A DNA stretch of 64,000 nucleotides. It comes from Burkholderiales bacterium (GTDB lineage: Bacteria > Pseudomonadota > Gammaproteobacteria > Burkholderiales > Burkholderiaceae_C). The stretch is taken from positions 62,001 to 126,000 of the forward strand of contig JADJCH010000011.1 of assembly GCA_016703325.1 (NCBI GenBank). The letters are read 5' to 3'. Below the pieces are notes generated by a model. The model saw only the letters and a list, made by a program, of their open reading frames with translations, was not told the DNA's origin and did not search any database. Position 1 is the first letter of the stretch. Each line of letters starts with the position of its first letter. The translations under genes were made by a program, and so were the position numbers. Of the stretch, positions 42,731 to 50,811 are shown in pieces.

Positions 42731-43852
42731 TCAGCGCCCCGGGTTCGACGCGGCCGGACCGGCTGCCGGGCTCGCCGGCCCAGGGCCTGGCGGTACAGAC
42801 GACAGCAGGGCCTGCAGCAACTGCTCGTACCAGCGGCCCAGGGCATCCGCCGCGGCCTCGTCCGTCACGGTGGCGGGCAGTTGCAGCAGCGGCAGCGCCG
42901 TGCCGAGCTGATCGACCAGCCAGCGCCCGGCCCGCGCATCCTGGTGCTGGGCCACCACCACAGCCACCACGGCAGGTACCGCCTGGGACGGCTGGGCGCG
43001 CAGTGTGGTCAACAGCGATTGCAGGTGACCCGGGCTGGGTGCCAGGCCGGGTTTGGGCTCCAGATCGGCCAGCGGCCGCAGACCGAGCCAGTTCCACAGG
43101 TAGGCGAATGAGGCGTGCTGCACCACCACCGCACGGCCCTTCAGCGGCGCGGCGCGGCGCTCCCAGTCGGCGATGCGGCGGCGCCAGTCGCGCTCGAAGG
43201 CATTGAACCGGCCGTCGATGGCGGCCGCCTCGGCGGGCTCCAACTGGGCCAGGCGGCGCGCCAGCGCTCGCGCCACCTCCAGCAGGCGGTGCGGGTCGGC
43301 ATGCACATGTGGATTGCCCTCGGGGTGGATGTCGCCTGCGAAAGGCTGGCGCAACTGGCCCGGCCGGGCGTCGATCAGCTTCACCTGCTCGGCGGCCAGC
43401 AACAGGCCGGGGGCGCCCTCCTGCACCCGCGGGTTGCCGGCGCGCTGCTGCAGCATCGGCAACCAGCCCTCCTCCAGGCCGGCACCGGTGCACACCGCCA
43501 GGTCCGCGCTGCGCAACTGGGCGATCAGCGCGGGCCGGGCTTCGATGTGGTGCGGATCCTGGCGGGCATGGGTGGCCACATGCAGCCGCGCCTGCGGCAG
43601 CAACACCCGGGTGAGTGCGGCCCACTCCGGCTCGCAGGCGAACACGGTGAAGGCCGCCGCCGGCGCGCTGAAACCGGCCGCCAGGCCGAGGGCAGCCACC
43701 AGCGCCAGTGCACCGCGCCAGCGTTGCGGGTGAGCATCGCCCGGCCCTGGGGGGTCGTCACCAGAAAGCGCCGGGCCGCCCCAAGCTTTCTGGCGCCCCC
43801 TCGGGGGGCCGGGACGGGCATCGCCCGGCCCTTGGGGGTCGTCAGTACGCAT
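42731..43852 (-). CDS. znuA: Zinc ABC transporter substrate-binding protein (ZnuA-like)
   Basis: 373 residues from ATG 43852, overlapping the porin stop by 11 bases. A hydrophobic stretch (ALALVAALGLAAGFSAPAAA) serves as signal but starts unusually late (about 47), after a Pro/Gly-rich leader made by a duplicated repeat. The cluster A-I features are visible: HVATHARQDPHHIEARPALI, GNPHVHADPHRLLEVARAL and VVQHASFAYLWNWLG, with the metal-binding His residues. There is no long His-rich loop. The C-terminus is low-complexity Pro/Ala. Binds zinc in the periplasm for the neighbouring permease. Confidence 0.85.
   Translation of the reverse strand: MRTDDPQGPGDARPGPPRGRQKAWGGPALSGDDPPGPGDAHPQRWRGALALVAALGLAAGFSAPAAAFTVFACEPEWAALTRVLLPQARLHVATHARQDPHHIEARPALIAQLRSADLAVCTGAGLEEGWLPMLQQRAGNPRVQEGAPGLLLAAEQVKLIDARPGQLRQPFAGDIHPEGNPHVHADPHRLLEVARALARRLAQLEPAEAAAIDGRFNAFERDWRRRIADWERRAAPLKGRAVVVQHASFAYLWNWLGLRPLADLEPKPGLAPSPGHLQSLLTTLRAQPSQAVPAVVAVVVAQHQDARAGRWLVDQLGTALPLLQLPATVTDEAAADALGRWYEQLLQALLSSVPPGPGPASPAAGPAASNPGR
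43736..43845. repeat. Direct repeat of about 27 bases inside the znuA leader
   Basis: GCATCGCCCGGCCCTGGGGG followed by GTCGTCA at about 43736-43762 recurs with two mismatches at about 43819-43845. Between them lies a GC-rich segment with inverted-repeat character. It encodes the repeated DDPQGPGDA / DDPPGPGDA peptide before the signal segment. Confidence 0.65.
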
Positions 43853-45044
43853 GGGCACCGTGGGCTCCAAAAGACAGCACGTACTGCAGCTGCACCGACC
43901 GGCGCGCCACCTCCTCCAACCCCACCGGGCGTCGCTGGCCCGTCCACTGCAGGCGCAGGGTCTGGGCATGGCCCGCCTTCCAGGCCAGCATGACGGCATG
44001 TTCACGCAGCCGCACCGGCTCGAAGCCCTCCTCGTGAGGCTGCGCGGCGCGCAGCCAGTCGCTGCGCAGGCCCGCCTCCCACTCCGGCAGGAATCGCCAG
44101 ACCAGCGACAGCGAGCCGGCGCGGTGGCGGTCCGCTGCGGTGGCAAAGGCATTCGGGCGGCGCGTCTCGGCCCATTCCAGCAGCAGCTTCACCTGCTCCC
44201 GGCGGTTGTCGCCCTGGGGTGACCATTTCCAGGCCAGATCGAACAGCCGCGTGTGGCGGCCGCTGAACTGCGCGCCATGGGCATGTTCATGCTCATTCTC
44301 CTCCTCACCACCGGCCGCGTCTTCATGGTCCTCGACCACCGCCTCGCGCCGGTTGAACAACCAGGCGGCTCCGGCCTGCCAGCTCTGGGACTCGCCCAGG
44401 TCACCGCCGACCTTGGCGCTGAGGGTGTGGGCACCCGGCTGACGGCTGCGTGTCGCCTGCGTCGCCTCCTTCACCAGCTGACGGCCACGGAAGGCCTCCG
44501 CCCCGACCATCAGGTAGAAAGGGGTCGGCGCGGTCCAGTTCAACCTCAGGCCATCGTCAAACCAGTGGCCGCCCAGCAGCGCCCGGTACAGCAGCGGCCG
44601 TTCGACAAAGTCGTCGGCATGCGGATGCCGTTCATTCAGGTAGCCGATCTGCGACGAAAAGCGGCCCAGCCGGGCCTGAAAGCCAGCCGGCAGGCTGCGG
44701 GTCTGCACCCAGGCCTCCTCCAGCTCGGCCTCCAGCTTCTGGGCGTCGTCCACCTCGCTGTGCACCGCCAGATTCAATTGCGCGCTGAGCTGCGACCCCA
44801 GCGGCCCGCGGGCCAGCAAGTCGCTGTGGCCCAGGCCGGCCCCTTGCGGGCGCTGGCCCAGTGCCAGCTCGCGGGAGTTCAGCGCCAGGTCCAGCACGGC
44901 CCCCAGTTCCCAGCCGGCAGCGCGCTGCGCAGGTGCAGCCGGAGCATCCACCGGCTGGGCAGACGCAGCAATGCTGGCCCCGGCCAGCAGCCCGGCCGCA
45001 GTAAGCCGGCCGACAAAGGATCGAGACGGGGATCGTGGGTCCAT
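43842..45044 (-). CDS. Outer-membrane porin-like protein of the zinc regulon
   Basis: 400 residues. Signal peptide ends near AASAQP. The rest is beta-barrel-like with alternating hydrophobic strands (LGAVLDLALNSRELALG, ARLGRFSSQIGYLNERHPHA) and ends in a short C-terminal strand (VQLQYVLSFGAHGAHAY), with the final aromatic residue expected for outer-membrane proteins. A loop around 240-255 is acidic and His-rich (EEENEHEHAHGAQ), a plausible zinc-attracting site. It heads the operon with znuA and znuB and faces zur across a shared promoter region. Likely a zinc-starvation porin; family not certain. Confidence 0.72.
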   Translation of the reverse strand: MDPRSPSRSFVGRLTAAGLLAGASIAASAQPVDAPAAPAQRAAGWELGAVLDLALNSRELALGQRPQGAGLGHSDLLARGPLGSQLSAQLNLAVHSEVDDAQKLEAELEEAWVQTRSLPAGFQARLGRFSSQIGYLNERHPHADDFVERPLLYRALLGGHWFDDGLRLNWTAPTPFYLMVGAEAFRGRQLVKEATQATRSRQPGAHTLSAKVGGDLGESQSWQAGAAWLFNRREAVVEDHEDAAGGEEENEHEHAHGAQFSGRHTRLFDLAWKWSPQGDNRREQVKLLLEWAETRRPNAFATAADRHRAGSLSLVWRFLPEWEAGLRSDWLRAAQPHEEGFEPVRLREHAVMLAWKAGHAQTLRLQWTGQRRPVGLEEVARRSVQLQYVLSFGAHGAHAY

Positions 45045-45063
45045 GATGGCCAGTCCAAATCAG

Positions 45064-45085
45064 TAATGAGATGGCATTATCATAA
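45064..45085. promoter_or_regulatory. Candidate Zur site in the porin / zur divergent region
   Basis: TAATGAGATGGCATTATCAT followed by AA is the AT-rich dyad between the divergent porin and zur genes; its minus strand reads TTATGATAATGCC. It resembles Zur sites only loosely. Confidence 0.4.
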
Positions 45086-45151
45086 CAACACAAAGACCGG
45101 AACGCCTCGGCGGCGGCGCTCGCCGCCCACCGGATCCGCTAACCTCGCCGC

Positions 45152-45523
45152 ATGGAACGCAACACCCGCCAGCGCTCGGCCATCCGCGATGCCATTGCCC
45201 AGGCCGATCGCCCGCTGCTGCCCCAGGAGGTGCTGGAGACGGCCCAGTCGCTGGCCCCCGGTCTGGGCATCGCCACGGTCTACCGCAACTTGAAGTCGCT
45301 GACGGAGGACGGCACCCTGTGCACGGTCAACCTGCCGGGCGAGAACCCGCGCTTCGAACTGGCCGATCGGCACCACCACCACCACTTTCAGTGCCGGCAT
45401 TGCCAGCGGGTGTTCGACGTGTTTGCCTGCCCCGGCGACCTGTCGCGGCTGGCGCCGGCCGGCTTCACCGTCGAGGACCATGACCTCACGCTCTACGGCC
45501 GCTGCCTGGACTGCAGCCCCTGA
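45152..45523 (+). CDS. zur: Zinc uptake regulator Zur (Fur family)
   Basis: 123 residues, shorter than Fur. Winged helix: TRQRSAIRDAIAQADRPLLP and GIATVYRNLKSLTEDGTL. Metal part: the run DRHHHHHFQCRHC carries five consecutive His, then CLDC, giving two Cys pairs for structural zinc. Zur identity rests on context: it is divergent from porin-znuA-znuB and followed by a ZrgA-type gene. The true Fur is at 18.8 kb. Confidence 0.88.
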   Translation: MERNTRQRSAIRDAIAQADRPLLPQEVLETAQSLAPGLGIATVYRNLKSLTEDGTLCTVNLPGENPRFELADRHHHHHFQCRHCQRVFDVFACPGDLSRLAPAGFTVEDHDLTLYGRCLDCSP

Positions 45524-45551
45524 CCCCTGGACACCCAGCACCCTTTCCACC

Positions 45552-46136
45552 ATGTGCCCCTCCTCCCGCCCTGCCCCATCGCCCCGGCCTGCCCTGGCGG
45601 CCCTCCTCCCGCTCATGCTGTCGCTGAGCCATGCGGTGGCGGCCGCTCCCACCCACAGCCATGGGTCGACGGCCGGCCACCAGCATGGCCTGGCACAGAT
45701 GGACATCGCGCTGGAGCAGAAGCAGCTGACGGTGTCGGTGCAGGCCCCGCTGGAGAGCCTGCTGGGCTTCGAGCACGCCCCTCGCAACGACCGGGAACGC
45801 CAGCGCGCCGACGCCCTGCTGAAGCGACTGCGCCAGCCGGAAGGGTTGTTCGTGACCGATGCCGCCGCAAATTGCCGCCTGACGGCAGCCGAAGTGCAAT
45901 CGCCCACGCTGGAAAAGAAGGAGAAAGGCGCACAGGCAGCGGTCGATGGGCATGCCGACCTGGAGGCCCGCTACACCTTCCAGTGCGAGCGGCCGGCCCA
46001 GCTGCGCCAGCTGCAGGTGGAGTGGTTCAACGCCTTTCCGCAACTGCGCCGGGTGGATGCCCAGGTGGTGGGGCCGCTGGGGCAGCACAAGCAGGTCCTG
46101 CGCGGTCTGTCGCGCGCGGTGAAGCTGCAGCGCTGA
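45552..46136 (+). CDS. ZrgA-family (DUF2796) periplasmic zinc-associated protein
   Basis: 194 residues from ATG 45552. The signal peptide (ALAALLPLMLSLSHAVAAAP) is followed by a His-rich mature N-terminus (HSHGSTAGHQHGLAQMDIAL). The DUF2796 body has LESLLGFEHAPRNDRERQRA, the conserved Cys near AANCRL, and YTFQCERPAQLRQLQVEWF. DUF2796 members such as ZrgA of Vibrio are zinc-regulated and aid zinc uptake. It follows zur by 28 bases and is probably in one operon with it. Confidence 0.85.
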   Translation: MCPSSRPAPSPRPALAALLPLMLSLSHAVAAAPTHSHGSTAGHQHGLAQMDIALEQKQLTVSVQAPLESLLGFEHAPRNDRERQRADALLKRLRQPEGLFVTDAAANCRLTAAEVQSPTLEKKEKGAQAAVDGHADLEARYTFQCERPAQLRQLQVEWFNAFPQLRRVDAQVVGPLGQHKQVLRGLSRAVKLQR

Positions 46137-46174
46137 GCCGTATCAGGGTTTCATCGGAGCTCGCAGGATGTACA

Positions 46175-46197
46175 CTAATGCGAATCGTTCGTATTAG
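46175..46197. promoter_or_regulatory. Fur box upstream of the DUF1513 gene (near-perfect palindrome)
   Basis: CTAATGCGAATCGTTCGTAT followed by TAG is a 23-base inverted repeat with one mismatched pair, 12 bases upstream of the start at 46210. Very likely a Fur operator. Confidence 0.8.
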
Positions 46198-46209
46198 TTT
46201 AGGTCCCCC

Positions 46210-47367
46210 ATGATCCCATCGACCACACGCCGCAGCTGGCTGGGCGGCAGTGCCCTGCTGCTGATGTCCACTGCCGGCCTGCTGCCGGCTCAAGCCGCCG
46301 GCCCCATGCCACCCACCGGCGTGCAGCGGCTGGCCGCCGGCTGGCGCGTGCCCAAGGCCGAGTCCGGCGAGCCGATCGACCGGGTAGGCATCCTGGCCAT
46401 CGACTGGGACGCCCAACAGGTGCACCTGCTGTCGGACCTGCCGGCACCGGACCGGGTGCACGGCCTGCTGGCGCTGGCCGACGGCGGCTTCATCGCGGTG
46501 GCCACCCGGCCCGGCCGCTGGCTGCTGCACTGCGACGCACAGGGTCGCGAGGTACGCCGGGTGCTTGTTGATGCCGAACCCCATGGCCGCTCGCTGAACG
46601 GCCACGTCGAACCCAGCCTGGACGGACGCTGGCTGTACAGCACCGAAACCGACCCGCGCGACGGCAGCAACTGGCTGGGCGTGCGCGAGGCGGCCACCCT
46701 CCGCAGCGTCGCGCAGTGGAAGCTGCCCGGCGTGGATGCGCACCAGATGCTGCTGGACGACGATGGGCAGTTGCTCATCACCCTCGGCGGTATCCCCCGC
46801 AATGCAGCGGGCCGCAAGATTCAGATCGAGCGCATGGCTTCGGCGCTGATCCGCTTCGACCCGCAGCGCGGGGGGGTCACCGGCACCTGGCGCCTGCCGG
46901 ACGCCCGTCTCAGCCTGCGGCACATGGCCTGGTCCGAGGGGCAGGACGGTCCGGCACTGCTGGGCATCGGACTGCAGGCCGAACACGACGACGCGTCGCA
47001 GCGCCGCGTCGCCCCGGCCTTGGCGGTGTGGGACGGCCGGGAACTGTTCATCCCCAGCCACGATGCCCAGGCCGGCGGCTACGCAGGCGACGTGGTGGCC
47101 GCTCCGGGCGGCGGTTTCATGATCACCTCGGAGCGCAGCCACCGCGGCCTGTGGTGGCACCCCTCGGAACCCCGGCACATGTCCACGGTGGCGCAACTGC
47201 AGGGCATCTACGCGCTGACCCCGTCGGCGGCCGGCGCCGGCCGCTTCTCCGGCACCTTGTTTGCCAGCCATGCCGGGGTGGCCCACTGGTCGCTGAACTC
47301 GGCACCGAAGATGCTGACCTGGCCCAAGCCGATGGCGATCGACAACCACTGGGTGGCGCTGGCCTGA
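46210..47367 (+). CDS. DUF1513 protein, exported, Fur-controlled
   Basis: 385 residues. Signal with twin-arginine flavour (STTRRSWLGGSALLLMSTAG). The rest is a WD40/beta-propeller-like repeat fold of the DUF1513 family: GFIAVATRPGRWLLHCDAQG, LNGHVEPSLDGRWLYSTETD, GVDAHQMLLDDDGQLLITLG, RGLWWHPSEPRHMS. DUF1513 genes usually accompany EfeO-like, imelysin-like or di-heme peroxidase genes in iron loci. None of these is adjacent here. The strong Fur palindrome points to iron-starvation expression. Role unknown. Confidence 0.85.
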   Translation: MIPSTTRRSWLGGSALLLMSTAGLLPAQAAGPMPPTGVQRLAAGWRVPKAESGEPIDRVGILAIDWDAQQVHLLSDLPAPDRVHGLLALADGGFIAVATRPGRWLLHCDAQGREVRRVLVDAEPHGRSLNGHVEPSLDGRWLYSTETDPRDGSNWLGVREAATLRSVAQWKLPGVDAHQMLLDDDGQLLITLGGIPRNAAGRKIQIERMASALIRFDPQRGGVTGTWRLPDARLSLRHMAWSEGQDGPALLGIGLQAEHDDASQRRVAPALAVWDGRELFIPSHDAQAGGYAGDVVAAPGGGFMITSERSHRGLWWHPSEPRHMSTVAQLQGIYALTPSAAGAGRFSGTLFASHAGVAHWSLNSAPKMLTWPKPMAIDNHWVALA

Positions 47368-47417
47368 TCCTCTCGCGGGTCGGGCCCGAATTGAGGGATA
47401 TTAAGTTTCAATCAACC

Positions 47418-47432
47418 ATAGTCAATGGCTAT
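47418..47432. promoter_or_regulatory. OxyR-like half site upstream of ahpC
   Basis: ATAGTCAATGGCTAT fits ATAG-N7-CTAT, half of the OxyR consensus, about 100 bases before ahpC. A second half is degenerate. Confidence 0.5.
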
Positions 47433-47535
47433 TGATGGTCAAGGCATTGCCAATTGGCGCGTCCTGGATGGACCCCCTAAGATTCATCCATCCCAACGCT
47501 CAACCGAGCACTTTTCCACCACAGGAGTCCCTGAG

Positions 47536-48111
47536 ATGAGTCTGATCAACACCACCGTCCAGCCCTTCAAGACCACCGCCTTCGTCAACCGCGACGGCAA
47601 GGGTGAGTTCATCCCCGTGTCCGACGAGAGCCTGAAGGGCAAGTGGTCCGTGCTGATCTTCATGCCGGCCGCCTTCACCTTCAACTGCCCGACCGAGATC
47701 GAGGACGCTGCCGACAACTACGCCGCCTTCCAGGCCGCCGGTGCCGAGGTGTACATCGTCACCACCGACACCCATTTCTCGCACAAGGTGTGGCACGAGA
47801 CCTCCGCCGCCGTCGGCAAGGCCAAGTTCCCGCTGGTGGGCGACCCCACGCACGCCCTGACCAACGCCTTCGGCGTGCACATCGCCGAAGAAGGCCTGGC
47901 GCTGCGCGGCACCTTCATCGTCAACCCGGACGGCGTGATCAAGACGATGGAAGTGCACAGCAACGAAATCGCCCGCGACGTGTCGGAGACCCTGCGCAAG
48001 CTCAAGGCCGCCCAGTACACCGCCGCCCACCCCGGCCAGGTCTGCCCGGCCAAGTGGAAGGAAGGCGCCAAGACCCTGGCGCCCTCCATCGACCTCGTCG
48101 GCAAGATCTGA
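47536..48111 (+). CDS. ahpC: Alkyl hydroperoxide reductase subunit C (peroxiredoxin)
   Basis: 191 residues from ATG 47536, with AGGAG 9 bases upstream. Peroxidatic Cys in FTFNCPTEIEDAADNY (about residue 47-49; Asn replaces the common Val before Cys), and resolving Cys in HPGQVCPAKWKEGA. The enzyme reduces peroxides and is recharged by AhpF. Operon with ahpF after a 189-base gap holding a hairpin. Confidence 0.96.
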   Translation: MSLINTTVQPFKTTAFVNRDGKGEFIPVSDESLKGKWSVLIFMPAAFTFNCPTEIEDAADNYAAFQAAGAEVYIVTTDTHFSHKVWHETSAAVGKAKFPLVGDPTHALTNAFGVHIAEEGLALRGTFIVNPDGVIKTMEVHSNEIARDVSETLRKLKAAQYTAAHPGQVCPAKWKEGAKTLAPSIDLVGKI

Positions 48112-48150
48112 AGCACGCTTCAGACCCACCGTCTGACGATGATGTGCCTG

Positions 48151-48178
48151 CGGGTGGGCCTCCGGCCCGCCCCTTTCC
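48151..48178 (+). terminator. GC hairpin after ahpC
   Basis: GGTGGGCC-tcc-GGCCCGCC (one G-T pair) followed by CCTTTCCCC. It could slow or partly stop transcription between ahpC and ahpF. Confidence 0.45.
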
Positions 48179-48300
48179 CCCGGCCCGATCACCCGATCAG
48201 GCCTCGCTGAAAGTCCCCTGCGGCCCGCCGCCGGACGCTTTCAACGAGGTCGGAACGACTTCACCCCTTCGAAAGCATCTCCGCAGCAAAGGACCGCACC

Positions 48301-49920
48301 ATGTTGGACGACAGCACCAAGGGCCAGTTGGCCGCCTACTTCGAGCGCATCACGCAGCCGATCGAACTGATCGCCAGCCTCGACGACTCCCAGGGCGCCG
48401 CCGACATCCGCGAGCTGATCACCGAAATCGCCGCCGTGGCGCCGGCCAAGATCTCCACCCGCTTCGACGGGCAGTTCGAGCGCCGCCCCTCCTTCCAGAT
48501 CACCCGCGTCGGCCAGGACATGGGCGTGCACTTCGCCGCCCTGCCGATGGGGCACGAGTTCACCTCGCTGCTGCTGGCACTGCTGTGGGCCGGCGGCCAC
48601 CCGCCCAAGCAGGAACCCGAGGTCATGGAGCAGATCAAGGCTCTGGAGGGTGATTTCTCCTTCACCACCTGGATGAGCCTGACCTGCCACAACTGCCCGG
48701 ATGTGGTGCAGGCGCTCAACCTGATGGCCGTGCTCAACCCCCGTGTGCGCCATGTGGCCATCGACGGCGGCCTGTTCCAGGAGGAGGTGGAGCGCCGCCA
48801 GATCATGGCCGTGCCCAAGACCGAACTCAACGGCGCCGACTTCGCCAGCGGCCGCATCGAGCTCGGCGAGATCCTGGCCAAGATCGACACCGGTGCCGCC
48901 CGGCGCGAAGCCGCCAAGCTCAACGAGAAGGCCCCCTTCGACGTGCTCATCATCGGTGGCGGCCCGGCCGGCGCCGCAGCGGCGGTGTACGCCGCCCGCA
49001 AGGGCATCCGCACCGGCATCGTGGCCGAACGCTTCGGCGGCCAGACCATGGATACCTTGGGCATCGAGAACTTCATCTCCGTACCGGAAACCGAAGGCCC
49101 GAAATTCGCCGCCGCGCTGGAAGCCCATGTGCGCCACTACGACGTGGACGTGATGACGCTGCAGCGCGTGGAGTCCCTCACCCCGCCGGCGCAGCCCGGC
49201 GCGCTGGTCACCGTCAAGCTCGGCAACGGCGCCGAGCTGAAGAGCCGCACCGTGATCCTGGCCACCGGCGCACGCTGGCGCAACATGAACGTACCCGGCG
49301 AGCAGGAGTACAGGACCAAGGGCGTGGCCTACTGCCCGCACTGCGACGGCCCGCTGTTCAAGGGCAAGGACGTGGCGGTGATCGGTGGCGGCAACTCCGG
49401 CGTGGAAGCCGCCATCGACCTGGCCGGCGTGGTCCGCAGCGTCACGGTGCTGGAGTTCATGGATCAGCTCAAGGCCGACCAGGTGCTGGTGGACAAACTC
49501 AAGAGCCTGCCCAACGTCACCGTCCACCTCAGCGCCCAGACCACCGAGGTGGTCGGCGACGGCCAGAAGATGACCGGCCTGAAGTGGAAGGACCGCGTCA
49601 GTGGCGCCGAGCAGCACCAGGAGCTGGCGGGGGTGTTCGTGCAGATCGGCCTGGTGCCCAACAGCGACTTCGTCAAGGGCACGGTGGAGCTCAGCCGCTT
49701 CGGCGAAATCGTGGTCGACGCCAGGTGCCACACCAGCCAGCCCGGCATCTTCGGCGCGGGGGACGTGACCACCGTGCCCTACAAGCAGATCATCATCGCC
49801 ACCGGCGAGGGGGCGAAGGCGGCGCTCAGTGCGTTTGACTACCGGCGCGGCCACGATACCGGCGCGACCCTCGTAGGCCACCAGGATCAAGGGCTTGGCC
49901 GCGTCCAGGTCAGCCTGTGA
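48301..49920 (+). CDS. ahpF: Alkyl hydroperoxide reductase subunit F, C-terminus altered by island insertion
   Basis: 539 residues. Domains in order: N-terminal double thioredoxin-like part with CHNC (129-132), FAD-binding GGGPAG (219-224), redox CPHC (345-348), NADH site GGGNSG and TSQPGIFGAGDVTTVPYKQI near the end. AhpF transfers electrons from NADH to AhpC. Homology ends at SAFDY (residue 514); the following 25 residues are read antisense into the restriction island and replace the normal short C-terminal tail. The catalytic parts are intact, so activity is probably kept. Confidence 0.93.
   Translation: MLDDSTKGQLAAYFERITQPIELIASLDDSQGAADIRELITEIAAVAPAKISTRFDGQFERRPSFQITRVGQDMGVHFAALPMGHEFTSLLLALLWAGGHPPKQEPEVMEQIKALEGDFSFTTWMSLTCHNCPDVVQALNLMAVLNPRVRHVAIDGGLFQEEVERRQIMAVPKTELNGADFASGRIELGEILAKIDTGAARREAAKLNEKAPFDVLIIGGGPAGAAAAVYAARKGIRTGIVAERFGGQTMDTLGIENFISVPETEGPKFAAALEAHVRHYDVDVMTLQRVESLTPPAQPGALVTVKLGNGAELKSRTVILATGARWRNMNVPGEQEYRTKGVAYCPHCDGPLFKGKDVAVIGGGNSGVEAAIDLAGVVRSVTVLEFMDQLKADQVLVDKLKSLPNVTVHLSAQTTEVVGDGQKMTGLKWKDRVSGAEQHQELAGVFVQIGLVPNSDFVKGTVELSRFGEIVVDARCHTSQPGIFGAGDVTTVPYKQIIIATGEGAKAALSAFDYRRGHDTGATLVGHQDQGLGRVQVSL
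49840..49866. repeat. Direct repeat TACCGGCGCG at the left border of the restriction island
   Basis: TACCGGCGCG lies at 49840-49849 and 49857-49866, spaced by 7 bases. It sits exactly where AhpF homology ends (Tyr514) and where the last island gene loses its stop codon. It may be a scar of the recombination. Confidence 0.6.
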
Positions 49921-50811
49921 GGTCAGCGACAGCTCCAGGTCGCCGGTGCCCCAGTGCCCCTGCTGGCTGACATTCCGCCCGTTCGGCGGGATGGGGTTCA
50001 GCTGTTCCGGGTCGACGTGGAGGTACAGCAGCAGTCGGTTCTTTTGCAGGACCAACGACGCGAAGTTCTTCAGGCGCTTGAATGCCGCGTAGAGCTTCAG
50101 CTCCTTGCGCTGCACATCGTCGCCCAGAGACATCACGTAGCCTTCCAGCGAGTCGACCAGATCGCTGAGTTGGGCGGGCAGCAGCGGCAGCCATTCCGCA
50201 TAGGACCGATCCCCGCTTGCCACCTTGGCGGCGGGCACCGGTTCCGATGCGGGGGCTGGCTTGGCGGCTTTTGCGGTCTTGCTCAGGGGCGCCTTGGATG
50301 CGCTCGCGGTGTTGGCGTTCGCGAGCTCCAGGAGCAGCAGTTCTTCGCCAAATCGCCGGTAGCGGATCAGCTCGATGTTCCGGTTGATCTGCTGCACCGC
50401 GTGACCATCGTATTTGGTGAAGTCGGCGGCGATGCACACCAGCCGAGGCGCGGTCCAGTCGATGGCATCAGCGGCCGGTTTGCCCAGTTTCTCCATCACC
50501 AGCAGCTTGAACTCGGCCTGGTGGTCCATCAGCCAGTCCAGGTAGAACAGGCCCTGGTTGATGACGTTTTCACCCACGGAGCGCTTGTACTCCAGGATGA
50601 CGGGGCAGTTGTTCTCGTCCAGGCCCAGCGAGTCGATGCGGCCCGCGTGCGTCTTGCCGGTGGAGTATTCGGTGGCCAGGAAGCGGATGCCCAACAAGGT
50701 GTCGAGGTTGGCCTCGATCAGGTTCTGCAGCGGCTTTTCCAGGTCGGAGGCATCGCCCTGCAATTCAGTGGCGACGCCGGACTGGAGGCGGAAGAGTTTG
50801 ATGTCGCTCAT
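49864..50811 (-). pseudogene. PD-(D/E)XK nuclease-like (DUF5655/DUF91-type) protein with lost stop codon
   Basis: The homologous part covers 316 codons from ATG 50811. It starts MSDIKLFRLQSGVATEL, then LLGIRFLATEYSTGKTHAGR, a nuclease-like IDSLGLDENNCPVILEYKRS with the E-x-K end of a PD-(D/E)XK site, and later DLVDSLEGYVMSLGDDVQ plus KPLILVAYEGR. Related proteins end within a few residues of AYE. Here no stop follows; the frame stays open antisense through all of ahpF down to 48241, which could yield an 856-residue fusion. The start overlaps the stop of the Rad50-like ATPase gene (ATGA). Likely a DNA-cutting partner of that ATPase. Confidence 0.75.

Noticed and set aside
43842..45044. A TonB-dependent receptor for zinc
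   Set aside because: At 400 residues with no plug domain it is too short; it is more like a porin.
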